Source: CBDIHP01 sp965279195
GTDB taxonomy: Bacteria; Planctomycetota; Planctomycetia; Isosphaerales; Isosphaeraceae
Reading direction: 5' to 3'
Assembly (NCBI GenBank): GCA_965279195.1
Contig: CBDIHP010000010.1
Coordinates: forward strand, 1 to 52,226
Length of the DNA: 52,226 bases
The notes beneath the pieces are model-generated. The model saw only the letters and a list, made by a program, of their open reading frames with translations, was not told the origin of the DNA and did not search any database. Below are positions 1 through 8,440 of the stretch, one piece after another; the stretch's first letter is position 1; every line of letters starts with the position of its first letter. Made by a program: the position numbers and the translations under genes.

Positions 1-297
1 TTCTCGTTCTCGAACGAGGACCTGGAAGACCAGATCCCGTACATGACCGAGAACATGGAAGGGCTCGAATCGCTGGTCGTGAACGACGAGGTCATCGCGA
101 TCGAGCTGCCCGACACGGTCGACCTGATGATCGTCGACACCGCCCCCGGCGTCCGCGGCAACTCCGCCACGGGCCGGACGAAGCCGGCGACGCTCTCGAC
201 GGGCCACGTCATCCAGGTGCCCGAGCACATGGAGCCGAACGTCCTGGTGCGGGTCGACACCCGGACGGGCGAATACCTCGGCCGCGTGAACGGCTGA
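1..297 (+). CDS. efp: Elongation factor P, C-terminal part (5' end outside window)
   Basis: The reading frame is open from the first base of the window, so this is the 3' end of a longer gene; 98 codons are present before the stop. EF-P binds between the ribosomal P and E sites and relieves stalling at polyproline stretches. The visible part covers the end of the second OB domain and the third one. The segment VDLMIVDTAPGVRG, the following ATGRTKPATL, and the C-terminal VRVDTRTGEYLGRV are hallmark EF-P blocks, and the protein ends just after them as usual. The modified lysine or arginine of domain I lies upstream and cannot be seen. No other family has this combination, so the call is firm. 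Confidence 0.95.
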   Translation, partial: FSFSNEDLEDQIPYMTENMEGLESLVVNDEVIAIELPDTVDLMIVDTAPGVRGNSATGRTKPATLSTGHVIQVPEHMEPNVLVRVDTRTGEYLGRVNG

Positions 298-307
298 GAC
301 GTTCGAA

Positions 308-323
308 TGTTTCACGTGAAACA
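308..323. promoter_or_regulatory. parS: parS-like ParB-binding palindrome, copy 1
   Basis: The 16 bases TGTTTCACGTGAAACA form a perfect palindrome identical to the published bacterial parS consensus bound by ParB/Spo0J. It lies 10 bases after the efp stop codon. An identical copy starts 65 bases further on, with a degenerate one midway. parS clusters normally lie near the replication origin; origin proximity here is an inference. Confidence 0.75.
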
Positions 324-340
324 ATCCCGGCATCGGCCGT

Positions 341-356
341 AGTTCCGCGTGAAACG
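341..356. promoter_or_regulatory. Degenerate parS-like site
   Basis: AGTTCCGCGTGAAACG matches the parS consensus at 12 of 16 positions and keeps the full right half CGTGAAAC. It sits 33 bases after the start of the first perfect site and 32 before the start of the second, about three helical turns each way. The even spacing argues for a real third site or a decayed one. Confidence 0.5.
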
Positions 357-363
357 TCCTAGT

Positions 364-397
364 ATCCCGGGATGTTTCACGTGAAACATCCCGGGAT
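364..397. repeat. 34-bp perfect palindrome containing parS copy 2 (373-388)
   Basis: Bases 373-388 are a second exact TGTTTCACGTGAAACA. The symmetry extends outward through ATCCCGGGA on the left and its complement on the right, so 364-397 is a perfect 34-base inverted repeat with no loop. Its last base is the first base of the stop triplet (397-399) of the minus-strand phosphatase gene. It could act as a ParB site, as a cruciform, or as a terminator for the phosphatase transcript. Confidence 0.75.
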
Positions 398-1698
398 CAT
401 TCCACTCGACGGGCGATGACGGCGGTCAGGTCGTCGAGTTGGGGAGTGCCTTTCGCGAAGGAGAGCACGTCCTCGTAGAGCCGGGCGATGATGGTCGAGG
501 ATGGCTCGTCACGCAGGGAACGGATCAGCTCCTGGACGCGGCCGATGCCATAGGCTTCATTCTTGGGATCGACCCACTCGAAGAACCCGTCGGTCACCGC
601 CGCCAAAATATCGCCGGGGCCGATCTCCACGACACCGGGGCCGCTGAACGGGAAGTCCTCCATGACTCCCAGCGGGCAGCCGTGGACCTCGAGTTCCGTG
701 AATCGGTCGTCCGCGCGGCAGTAGAAAAGGACGGGGCCGTGGCCGGCGGACAGGTACGTGAGCCGATTCGCCGCTCGATCGATGATGCCGAGGTAGGCGG
801 TGATGAAGCGGTCGGGGGGGAGGTCCTCGCAGAGCAGGTTGTTCACGAGGCCGATCACGACATCGGGCTCGTCGGACTGCGCGACGAGGGCCCGGATCAG
901 GGCGCGACACTCCGCGACGACCAGGGCAGGGCCGATGCCATGACCCGCGACATCCGCCAGGGTGAGTGCAATCTTCTCGGAGTCCAGCTCGCGGAAGTCG
1001 TAGAAGTCGCCCCCGGTTTCGTCGCAGGGTCGGTTCCAGCCGGCGATGTCGTACCCCTTGAACTTCGGCGACCGCTTGGGGAGCAGACCCTCCTGGATCT
1101 TGCGGGCGATGTTGAGGTCGTGCTCGATGCGCTGTTTTTTCGCGGATTCTTCGAGCAGGAGCTGGCGTTCGACCGCGAGGCCCGCCTGAGCCCCGAATGT
1201 GGTGACCAGGACCTCATCCCACTCCTCGAAGGCGGCGTCTCGCTTGTTCAGGACCTGGATCACGCCGATCCGCTTATTGTCATGGCTCCGGAGCGGGCAG
1301 GTGAGGATGTTCCTCGTGCGGAAGCCGGTAGCCTTGTCGATGGCGGGGTTGAACCTGGGATCGGCGTAGGCGTCGGGGACGTTGATGAGCTGGCCGGACT
1401 GAAAAACCTCGCCAGCAAAGCCGCGGTTGGCGGGAAAGCGGACCTCGTCTACGCCGGTCGCGACGCGGCTGTAGAGTTCGTCGGTGCTGGGGTCGTGGAG
1501 GAAGACGCTGGCCCTCTCGCAGTCGAGAACCTTGCAGGCCGAGGCGGTGATCGCCTGGAGCAGCGGGAGGAGCTGGGAACTGCCGGCGAGCTTGCGCGAG
1601 ACTTCCATCACCTGGAGGAGGTCCGAGGTCCGCCGTTCCCGGAAAGCCTCGGGCACAGCGATCTCCCGGGACGGCGACTCCAGCGGATCCGACGGCAT
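397..1698 (-). CDS. GAF domain / SpoIIE-type PP2C serine phosphatase
   Basis: A cytoplasmic 433-residue signalling protein related to RsbU/SpoIIE phosphatases, which dephosphorylate anti-anti-sigma or similar partner proteins. A GAF sensor domain fills roughly residues 40-195, including the CERASVFLHD and LTCPLRSHDNKRIGVIQVLNK segments. A helical linker follows, with HDLNIARKIQEGLLP, which in this family couples sensor to phosphatase. The PP2C domain runs from about 230 to the end and has the metal-binding GGDFYDF, DVAGHGIGPAL and TDGFFEW motifs. The frame is open 26 codons further upstream, but the start at 1698 has a strong AGGTGAAGG ribosome site and leaves room for the promoter of the divergent kinase gene. 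That kinase also carries a GAF domain, so the two may act in one pathway. The substrate is not visible. Confidence 0.9.
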   Translation of the reverse strand: MPSDPLESPSREIAVPEAFRERRTSDLLQVMEVSRKLAGSSQLLPLLQAITASACKVLDCERASVFLHDPSTDELYSRVATGVDEVRFPANRGFAGEVFQSGQLINVPDAYADPRFNPAIDKATGFRTRNILTCPLRSHDNKRIGVIQVLNKRDAAFEEWDEVLVTTFGAQAGLAVERQLLLEESAKKQRIEHDLNIARKIQEGLLPKRSPKFKGYDIAGWNRPCDETGGDFYDFRELDSEKIALTLADVAGHGIGPALVVAECRALIRALVAQSDEPDVVIGLVNNLLCEDLPPDRFITAYLGIIDRAANRLTYLSAGHGPVLFYCRADDRFTELEVHGCPLGVMEDFPFSGPGVVEIGPGDILAAVTDGFFEWVDPKNEAYGIGRVQELIRSLRDEPSSTIIARLYEDVLSFAKGTPQLDDLTAVIARRVE

Positions 1699-1814
1699 GT
1701 CCTTCACCTCGATGGCAGGGGATCGGGCGCGAGTGTGTTCGCCTTGAAGCGTAGTCTCGGCCCGTCCGAGACGCAATCGTGCGGTCGGAGTCCGACGCGC
1801 CAGGGCTTGGTCGG

Positions 1815-1843
1815 TTGACCTCGCGGGGGTGGTCCTTTATGGT
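1815..1843 (+). promoter_or_regulatory. Sigma-70-type promoter of the FHA-GAF histidine kinase gene
   Basis: TTGACC and TATGGT are separated by exactly 17 bases. Transcription would begin near 1850, downstream of the in-frame ATG at 1839. That supports a GTG at 1923 as the real start of the kinase. Confidence 0.5.
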
Positions 1844-1922
1844 GAAGACTGAGGTCGTCCCGCCGGGACCGAGGGCCTGCGTCCCGGGACGCGCCCGGAC
1901 GACCCGTCCGAGGATCGCGCCT

Positions 1923-3647
1923 GTGGCCTCTTTGCTTATCATCCAGGGGGCCAATCAGGGCCGGCGTTTCGACCTCGCCGGGAAGTCGACAGGACTCGGG
2001 CGCGAGCATTCCAACACCATCCGCCTCAACGACGAGGAAATCTCCAGACGCCACGCAGAGGTCCGTAAGATCGACGGCGGCTTCGTCCTCGTGGACCTCA
2101 ATTCGGCCAATGGAACCTTCCTCAACGGGCAGGTCATCGAGCAAGGGCCGCTCCGGTCGGGCGATCAGATCCGGGTCGGGCAGACGACCCTGGTGTTCCA
2201 GGAGTCGGCCTCCGACGTCGGCCGTGACTTCACCGCGCGGCTGAAGATGCTCTCGCCCGAGAGCCCCGAGGACCGATCCGCGATCCTCAAGCGGGTCCCG
2301 GCCGAGGAGGGCTCACGCGTCCTCTCGAGTCCGGAGCTGGTCATCACCGACCGGTTGCTCAAGGAGCGGCTGGTCAATCTCGCAGTGATGTACAAGGCGT
2401 CCCAGGCGATCAGCCAGTTCACGGACGTCGACACGCTGCTCTCTCAGGTGCTGGAGTTGGTCTTCGAATCGATCGGGGCCGATCGTGGGGCGATCCTCCT
2501 CAAGCTCACCGGCTCCACCGAGCTGATCCCCAAGTCGGTCCGCTGGAAGGGTGGGGCGGATCCGGACGAGCGGATGTCGATCTCGCGGACGATCATCGAC
2601 CACGTCCTCCAGAAGGGCGAGGGTGTGATCACGGCCGACGCGCCCGCCGACGACCGCTTCGGGCCGGCGCAGTCGATCGTTGACTACGGGATCCGCGAGG
2701 CCATCTGCATCCCGCTCCAGGGGCGGCACGGGATCCTGGGTGTGCTGTATGCCGACGCCCAGGCCTCGCTGGAGACCGATGACCACGGCCGGCTCAAGAG
2801 CCGGTTCTCCAAGGATCATCTGATGCTGATGGTCGCCATCGGCTATCAGGCCGGGCTGGCGATCGAGAACGCGGAGCTGTATCAGGCCAAGATCGAGGCC
2901 GAGCGGCTCGCCGCGGTCGGGCAGACCATCGCCACACTCTCGCACCACATCAAGAACATCCTGCAGGGGATCCGGGGCGGCAGCTATCTCATCGACATGG
3001 GGCTGAACGACAAGGACGAGGATGTCGTGCGGCGAGGCTGGGCGATCGTCGAGAAGAACCAGACCAAGATCTACAACATGGTCATGGACATGCTCTCATT
3101 CTCCAAGGAACGGGAGCCGGCGCTCGAACCCTCGGAGCTGAACGAGACCGTCTCGGATGTGGTCGAGTTGATGCAGTCGCGCTCGAAGGAGAAGGGCGTG
3201 CGGCTGGAGTGGTCGCCGACCCGGCCGATGCCCGAGATCAATATCGACCCGGACGGCATCCATCGGGCCGTGCTCAACATCGTGACGAACGCCATCGACG
3301 CCACCGAAGGATCAGACGGGGCGACGGTCCGCGTCTCAACGACCTGGGACGACGGGACACAGGTCGCGAGAGTGGTCGTGGCGGACAATGGCCCGGGGAT
3401 CCCGGAAGGGGAGGTCGAGGGCCTTTTTCAGCTCTTCGCCTCGACCAAGGGCTCGCGAGGCACCGGGCTGGGGTTGCCCGTCTCGCGCAAGATCGCAGTC
3501 GAACACGGCGGGACGATCAAGGTCGAGTCGATCGTCGGCCAGGGGACGACGTTCATCTTCGAAATTCCCAATCGGCCGTTGGATTGCCGCGGTTCGGCCG
3601 AAGCCGGGCTCGCGACGTTCCTCGATGAACCGACGCCCGGGGCCTGA
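1923..3647 (+). CDS. FHA-GAF sensor histidine kinase
   Basis: A soluble hybrid sensor kinase of 574 residues. An FHA phosphothreonine-binding domain occupies about residues 3-95, with GREHSNTIRL, SRRHAEV and the NSANGTFLNG loop. A GAF domain follows at about 155-325. The kinase core has an H-box LSHHIKN with candidate phospho-acceptor histidines 341 and 342, an N-box NIVTNAIDA, the ATP-lid motif DNGPGIP and a GTGLGLPV G2 box. No membrane segment or receiver is seen, so the partner regulator must lie elsewhere. The GTG at 1923 places the FHA fold at the N-terminus, as is usual, and lies behind a candidate promoter; an ATG at 1839 in the same frame is the alternative. The FHA domain suggests it reads the output of the Ser/Thr kinases that abound in planctomycetes (inference). 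Confidence 0.9.
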   Translation: MASLLIIQGANQGRRFDLAGKSTGLGREHSNTIRLNDEEISRRHAEVRKIDGGFVLVDLNSANGTFLNGQVIEQGPLRSGDQIRVGQTTLVFQESASDVGRDFTARLKMLSPESPEDRSAILKRVPAEEGSRVLSSPELVITDRLLKERLVNLAVMYKASQAISQFTDVDTLLSQVLELVFESIGADRGAILLKLTGSTELIPKSVRWKGGADPDERMSISRTIIDHVLQKGEGVITADAPADDRFGPAQSIVDYGIREAICIPLQGRHGILGVLYADAQASLETDDHGRLKSRFSKDHLMLMVAIGYQAGLAIENAELYQAKIEAERLAAVGQTIATLSHHIKNILQGIRGGSYLIDMGLNDKDEDVVRRGWAIVEKNQTKIYNMVMDMLSFSKEREPALEPSELNETVSDVVELMQSRSKEKGVRLEWSPTRPMPEINIDPDGIHRAVLNIVTNAIDATEGSDGATVRVSTTWDDGTQVARVVVADNGPGIPEGEVEGLFQLFASTKGSRGTGLGLPVSRKIAVEHGGTIKVESIVGQGTTFIFEIPNRPLDCRGSAEAGLATFLDEPTPGA

Positions 3648-3664
3648 GTTGCCCCAGGCCCCGG
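3637..3664. terminator. Hairpin at the kinase stop codon, between convergent genes
   Basis: A 10-bp GC-rich stem, CCGGGGCCTG at 3637-3646 with its complement at 3655-3664, encloses an 8-base loop. The stem contains the stop region of the plus-strand kinase and lies 19 bases past the stop of the minus-strand oxidoreductase. There is no T tract, so termination is inferred from shape and convergent position only. Confidence 0.45.
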
Positions 3665-3682
3665 ACAGCGTGTCGAATCCGC

Positions 3683-5080
3683 TCACGACTCGCGGGTGAC
3701 TTCCCAGCCGCGACGGTACTCGGTCTGGATCAGGCGGTTGGCCTCGGGGACGTTGGTGATCTTGAGGCCTGGGCCGTCCCACTCCAACTTCTTGCCGGTC
3801 TTGATCGCGACGTTGCCGAGGAGGAAGGCCTCGGTGAGCAGGCTCGCGCTGTCGAAGTTCGAGTAGGCGATCTCGGGCTTGCCTTCCTTGATCGCGCGGA
3901 CCCACTCGTTCTTCATGCCCTGGTCGCCCTCGCCGTTCTTGGGGAGCGACTCGGGGGTGTCGAGGTTCTTGCCCTCGGCGAGTTCGCCGGGGGTGATCCG
4001 GAACTTCGCGCCGTAGTCATTGGGCGAGAAGAGGATGCCCTTGTCGCCGACCAGGAGCGAGCCAGAGTCGACGAGCTTCTCATCCTTCTTGAGGACCTTC
4101 TTGAGCAGGTCCTCGGGTGGCAGGACGAGCTTGCCGTCCTTCTTGCCCTCGTACCAGTGGACCTTGACCGGCGGCATGTCGCCCCGGGCAGGGAACTCGA
4201 TCACGACGTGGGCCCAGGCGGGGTAGGTCTCGGGATTGACCTCGCCGTTCTCGGCCGAGATCACCGTCGGGTATTCCAGCTTGAGGGCCCGGAAGGCCAT
4301 GTTGGCGGTGTGGCAGGCCATGTCGCCGATGGCGCCCGTGCCGTAGTCCCACCAGCCTCGCCAGTTGAACGGGTGGTAGACCTTGTCGACGTAGGGGCGG
4401 AGCCGGGCACCGCCGATGAAGTAATCCCAGTGGATCGTGCTCGGCCAGGGGTCGGCCCTGTCCGGGCGCTTCGTGATCGCGGGGGCCTGCGGCCACACAG
4501 GGCGGTTGGTCCAGACGTGGACCTCGCTGACACCGCCGATCACGCCGGACTGGATCAGCTCGACCGCGCGACGGAGGCCGTTCTCGGCCGAGCCCTGATT
4601 GCCCATCTGGGTGCAGACGCCGTACTTCTTCGCCGCTTCCTTGAGGACGCGGGCTTCGAAGACGGAGTGGGTGAGGGGCTTCTGACAGTAGACGTGCTTG
4701 CCCATGCGGATGGCCATCAGCGCGGCCAGGGCGTGGGTGTGGTCGGGGGTGCTGACGGTGACGGCGTCGATTTCCTTGCCGATGCGGTCGAGCATCCGGC
4801 GGAAGTCATGGTATTTCTTGGCCGACGGCCACTTCTTCAGCTTCTTGTCGAGGTTGGCGTCGTCGACGTCACAGAGGGCGATGATCTCGCCGAGCTTCGA
4901 CGCCTGGTCAATGTCGCTGGAGCCCTTGCCGCCGATGCCGATGCCGGCGAAGCGGAGGGTCTCGTTGGGCTTGCGTTGGAGGCGTGCGGCGGAGACCGCG
5001 TTCGCGGTGAAGAAATACCCAAGGCCGGCGGCCCCTGCGCCGGCCCCGAGGAATGTCCGACGATTGACGTCCTGGCTCAT
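3683..5080 (-). CDS. Gfo/Idh/MocA-family oxidoreductase, Tat-exported
   Basis: A 465-residue NAD(P)-dependent oxidoreductase of the glucose-fructose oxidoreductase / inositol dehydrogenase family. The N-terminus carries a twin-arginine signal (NRRTFLG, then an Ala/Gly-rich core ending near AVSA), so it is predicted to be exported folded with its cofactor. The Rossmann motif GIGIGGKGSSD follows. The family EKP motif reads YCQKPLTHS, with Gln in place of Glu, which is common in the planctomycete branch. The start at 5080 puts the Tat motif at the N-terminus and has GGAG 12 bases upstream; the frame is open 41 codons further. A good promoter lies at 5129-5157. Planctomycetes have many paralogues, presumed to act on sugars from polysaccharides; the substrate cannot be read from sequence. 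Confidence 0.9.
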   Translation of the reverse strand: MSQDVNRRTFLGAGAGAAGLGYFFTANAVSAARLQRKPNETLRFAGIGIGGKGSSDIDQASKLGEIIALCDVDDANLDKKLKKWPSAKKYHDFRRMLDRIGKEIDAVTVSTPDHTHALAALMAIRMGKHVYCQKPLTHSVFEARVLKEAAKKYGVCTQMGNQGSAENGLRRAVELIQSGVIGGVSEVHVWTNRPVWPQAPAITKRPDRADPWPSTIHWDYFIGGARLRPYVDKVYHPFNWRGWWDYGTGAIGDMACHTANMAFRALKLEYPTVISAENGEVNPETYPAWAHVVIEFPARGDMPPVKVHWYEGKKDGKLVLPPEDLLKKVLKKDEKLVDSGSLLVGDKGILFSPNDYGAKFRITPGELAEGKNLDTPESLPKNGEGDQGMKNEWVRAIKEGKPEIAYSNFDSASLLTEAFLLGNVAIKTGKKLEWDGPGLKITNVPEANRLIQTEYRRGWEVTRES

Positions 5081-5128
5081 CTGTTCGTTCTCTCCAACCT
5101 GGCGGTGGGAATGCTTGAGGGAGGTTGG

Positions 5129-5157
5129 AGAATAGTCCCTGACACGAAGCGAGGCAA
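5129..5157 (-). promoter_or_regulatory. Sigma-70-type promoter of the Gfo/Idh/MocA gene
   Basis: On the minus strand, TTGCCT (5157-5152) and TATTCT (5134-5129) are 17 bases apart. The predicted transcript starts about 40 bases before the chosen ATG at 5080. The site lies just past the end of the ECF sigma gene, so the oxidoreductase can be transcribed independently. Confidence 0.55.
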
Positions 5158-5199
5158 CGGGGCGGAGATCCCCGTTGCCTCGACGGAAAGCAGGGCGGC

Positions 5200-7407
5200 T
5201 CACTGCTGTGTGAGTTGATCAACTCGCTCAGGCGTGGAGATGATCAAGACTCCATCGTGGACCTTGTACATGAGACCGAGCTGATCCAGCGCCAGGCGGA
5301 GCGTGGTGCGGAGGGGCACGCCTTCCAGGTCGAGGCTGATCACTGAGGCCGGAGTCTTCTCGGCCTCGCTCAGGCCGATGGGGTCGAGGTAGATCGGGAT
5401 ACCCTTCGCCAGGCCACCCTTGTCCTTCGACGTGCTCGACTTGATGTACTTGAGGACGTCTTCGAGGGGCGTCTCGTTCGGGAAGTTCATGGAGACCACG
5501 TCATCGAGACGCTTGCGGACAGCGGCCGAGAGCCTCTCGGAGTCCGAATCGGGGATCGTCGTCATGATTGCCCCCCCCGACATGCCGCCCCCCATCATGC
5601 CACCATCGGGGACCACGGCGCCCATCATCCCTCCGCCACTCGACATCATCCCGGCGGGGACGGAGGCTGATGAGGAGCGACTCCCGCGAACGGCCTGTGG
5701 CGGACCACCCGAAGCCCCCGCCCCCTCGGTCGGCGCGAGTGCGACCGCACCGCCCATGCCACCCATCATCCCGCCTACCGGACGACCGGGGGTGCCTCCC
5801 GCGATCGATCGGCCATTCGCAATCGGGGCCGGGCCGCCGAACCCGCCGACCGGGGCCGGTCCAGCGCCGCCGCCCGCTCCCATCCCTATCCCGCCCTTCA
5901 TCCCCCCGGGCCCAGCCCCTGCCATCATCCCTGAACCGGCGGGGAACGCATCTCGATCCTGGAGCGGATTCCTGGACACAACACGGCTCCTCCAGGCGGT
6001 TGGCAGGCCGCTCTGGTCCTGCTTAGCCTCCTGGAGCCAGGCGGCCGACTCGCTCTCGGCGAATCGGACGGACTGGGAGTCGAAGCTCGTGGCTTTCCCC
6101 TCCTGAAATGCGCGAGCTTCGTTCTCGGCGAGCGACTTCATCCGGATGAGCTGGTTTTCGAAGGCCCGGATCCTGCCGTCCCTGTCACTCGTCGTGGTGA
6201 GTTCGGCCTCCACGATCTTGCCAGACCAGCGGATCAACTCCGACGTCAGGATGCGGCCCTGCGCATGGAACTTTTCGGCCGTGACGTAGACCGCCTGCGC
6301 TTCGGTCAGGAGATCCTGCGGTGTGACAGGGCGGCTCCTTGGGCGTGTCGGGGAGGTCGCGGTCGCGGTTGTGAATTCACCGCCCCCCCCACCTTCCGCG
6401 GGTCGGGTCACCTTGGTTTTGCTGCTCGACTCCACGGGAGCCCTGGCAGTCGGCGCTTCGGTTGTCTGGCTCTTCGGAGCTGGTCCGGCCGACGCTGTGG
6501 CCGGTTTGGTCGGGGTCGAGGTGCTCGTGGCCTGGGAGGCGAGCACGGCGGGAATGGCGAGCACGCCGACGCTGACCGCGCCGAAGAGGCCGAGCTTGGT
6601 GATGCCGAAGGTCATGGATTTCAATGCTCCCTGGGCGAGTTCGAGGACTGCGCCGGAGATGATCGTGGTGGTGAGGACGGTCCCCGGTCCGGCCTGGAGG
6701 TAGGCCAGGGCGGCGGCGACGGTCCGGGTGCGGAGCAGGGCGGGTACGGTGGCGCGGCCGGTGGAGAGGGCAAGGCCGACCGAGAGCGGCGCGGCGTCGA
6801 CTCCGCGTCGTTCCAGGCGGACTTTGAGCTGCTCCCGTGCGCGGGCGAGGCGGCCCTTGACCGTGCCGAGGGGCCAGCCGAGGCGACGGGCCGCCTCCTC
6901 GTGGGTCCGGCCTTCGAAGTAGCAGAGGACCACCGCGTCCCGGTATCGCGCGGGGAGCCGATCGACCTCCTCGCGAATCAGGGGGCGGAGTTCCTCGCCG
7001 ACGCCCCGTGGAGCGTCGTCGGAGGCGGGCTCGTGGTCGGCCTCCCAGGTCCGGGTCCGCTCCCTGTTGCGGCAGGAGACCGCGCGAGATCGCATGGCCA
7101 CGCGGCGGGCGACGCCGTGGAGCCAGCTCCCGAGTTGTTCCCGCCGGCGGAGCCCCCCCGCGCGTCGGACCAGGACCAGGAACGTGGCCTGGAACGCGTC
7201 CTCCACATCGTGCTGGTCGGGGATGAGGTCGCGGCAGACGGACAGGACCATCGGCCCGTACCGCTCCACGATGGCCTCGAATGCCCCCTCGTCCTTGCGG
7301 GCGAGGAATCGTTCAAGGAGCTGCGACTCGTCCAACCCGCCGACCGTCCCGAATCGGGACAGCCGGTCGAACTGGTTGATAACCGCACCCCAGGATGTTC
7401 CCGACAT
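5200..7407 (-). CDS. ECF sigma factor fused to a membrane anchor and secretin-N-like domain
   Basis: A 735-residue protein that starts as an ordinary ECF sigma factor. Region 2 lies at about residues 29-105 (DQHDVEDAFQATFLVLV) and region 4 at about 143-198 (LPARYRDAVVLCYFEGRTHEEAARRLG). After residue 200 comes an extension not found in typical ECF factors: a hydrophobic helix at about 268-290, a Ser/Thr/Pro linker, a helical region at about 361-470, a Gly/Met-rich stretch at about 490-615 with many MMGG and GGMM units, and a C-terminal domain at about 634-728 that resembles the short secretin/TonB N-terminal (STN) fold. If the helix spans the membrane, the sigma part faces the cytoplasm and the last 440 residues the outside, so sensor and sigma factor sit in one chain. 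Extended ECF factors are known in planctomycetes. The start has GGAG 11 bases upstream. Confidence 0.85.
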   Translation of the reverse strand: MSGTSWGAVINQFDRLSRFGTVGGLDESQLLERFLARKDEGAFEAIVERYGPMVLSVCRDLIPDQHDVEDAFQATFLVLVRRAGGLRRREQLGSWLHGVARRVAMRSRAVSCRNRERTRTWEADHEPASDDAPRGVGEELRPLIREEVDRLPARYRDAVVLCYFEGRTHEEAARRLGWPLGTVKGRLARAREQLKVRLERRGVDAAPLSVGLALSTGRATVPALLRTRTVAAALAYLQAGPGTVLTTTIISGAVLELAQGALKSMTFGITKLGLFGAVSVGVLAIPAVLASQATSTSTPTKPATASAGPAPKSQTTEAPTARAPVESSSKTKVTRPAEGGGGGEFTTATATSPTRPRSRPVTPQDLLTEAQAVYVTAEKFHAQGRILTSELIRWSGKIVEAELTTTSDRDGRIRAFENQLIRMKSLAENEARAFQEGKATSFDSQSVRFAESESAAWLQEAKQDQSGLPTAWRSRVVSRNPLQDRDAFPAGSGMMAGAGPGGMKGGIGMGAGGGAGPAPVGGFGGPAPIANGRSIAGGTPGRPVGGMMGGMGGAVALAPTEGAGASGGPPQAVRGSRSSSASVPAGMMSSGGGMMGAVVPDGGMMGGGMSGGAIMTTIPDSDSERLSAAVRKRLDDVVSMNFPNETPLEDVLKYIKSSTSKDKGGLAKGIPIYLDPIGLSEAEKTPASVISLDLEGVPLRTTLRLALDQLGLMYKVHDGVLIISTPERVDQLTQQ

Positions 7408-7519
7408 GGCGACTCGCTCCGGCGGGTGGATTCCAGTCTCCTTCCCATGACTGTCTCAACCCGGCCGGCGCGATACATCTTTTTTCCGAGATTTCTCCGA
7501 ATGGGGTCGGACTCGCGAC

Positions 7520-7990
7520 TTACTTGCGGATCGCCAGGAGCTTGAAGGCCCGCTCGCGGAGCGGGGCCCAGGGCTCGGCGTCCCAGCCGTCGGCGACGTC
7601 GCCGGCCTCGGACATCGGCTGGGGCTTGCCGTGCTCGTCGACCTGGACGAACTGCATCAGGCCGTCCATCCAGGGGCGATCGGACCCGGCGAGGGGCGTC
7701 CCGTGAAGGGCGACGACCGCCTGAGCGCGTGCGCGGTGGATTTCCCGCCCCCGGATCTCGATGACTTGGCCGATCGGGACGGGGACGTGGCAGCGGAGGT
7801 CGAGGACTCGCTTGAGGACGAGATTGGCCGCGCGGCCGACCGAGCGGTAGGCCGTGGCGTAACCTGCTTCGAGGGCAAGGGATAGGAGCACGCCGGCGTA
7901 GAGCGTGCCGTGGTGATTTGCGTCGCGTGGGAGGATCAGGCGGTGTGTCAATGTCTCGTCGCGAAAGTACGACTCGGGCTCGGGCGACAT
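7520..7990 (-). CDS. Hot-dog fold acyl-CoA thioesterase-like protein
   Basis: A 156-residue protein with the single hot-dog fold of acyl-CoA thioesterases. The block RDANHHGTLYAGVLLSLALEAGYATA matches the Nhh/HGT motif and central helix of the family, and a second half ends in the QVIEIRGREIHRARAQAVVALHG strand region. The acidic residue often used for catalysis in this helix (mDEa in YciA-type enzymes) is replaced here by Leu-Glu in LALEAG, so mechanism and substrate are open. The start at 7990 has AGGAG 8 bases upstream; the frame is open 73 more codons, but that stretch reads like non-coding sequence. No pathway partner adjoins it. Confidence 0.75.
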   Translation of the reverse strand: MSPEPESYFRDETLTHRLILPRDANHHGTLYAGVLLSLALEAGYATAYRSVGRAANLVLKRVLDLRCHVPVPIGQVIEIRGREIHRARAQAVVALHGTPLAGSDRPWMDGLMQFVQVDEHGKPQPMSEAGDVADGWDAEPWAPLRERAFKLLAIRK

Positions 7991-8402
7991 CGCCAGCTCC
8001 TGGACAGCGTGAGGGATTCCGGCCCGCGTCTCGGGAAAAAGACGAGCGCCCGGCAACCCCGAACGGTTCGGATCGCGGACGGCACGGACGGCGTGCGGAC
8101 ACGCGAGCCTTCCGATCGGACGGAAGCCATGACTGGACAAGATGTTCCGGCAAACACGGGAGACAGGCAGGTCATCAGACCTGATTCCTATTCTTCCCAT
8201 TCCCCCCACAATACCGAAAATCGTACAGGAGGGCTTACGTCAATATCGGGCGAAAACGCGACCCGGCTGTGAGCGAGGTCGTACAGAACGGGGATCGCAA
8301 AGGCAAGCGTGCAGTCAGGATGCCACGGATTTTTCGCCCGGACTGTCCCAAGAATGACAGGGCTTCGTAGAGAATGGTGAACACGGAGATGACAAAAAGA
8401 AA

Positions 8403-8422
8403 AAAGGCCCGTGGGGGCCTTT
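8403..8422 (-). terminator. Rho-independent terminator of the tRNA-Met transcript
   Basis: AAAGGCCC pairs perfectly with GGGCCTTT across a GTGG loop. On the minus strand the hairpin runs into a T-rich tail formed by the A-rich run at about 8394-8405. It lies 18 bases beyond the tRNA 3' end. Confidence 0.8.
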
Positions 8423-8440
8423 GAGGGGGATCAACAGGAT

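Noticed and set aside
364..397. The CCCGGG arms read as Noc-binding sites
   Set aside because: Only the TCCCGGGA core fits the Noc site, and Noc is known from Firmicutes; the parS match is far better.
439..1818. 459-codon plus-strand frame opposite the PP2C phosphatase
   Set aside because: The minus strand holds complete GAF and PP2C motifs; the plus frame has none.
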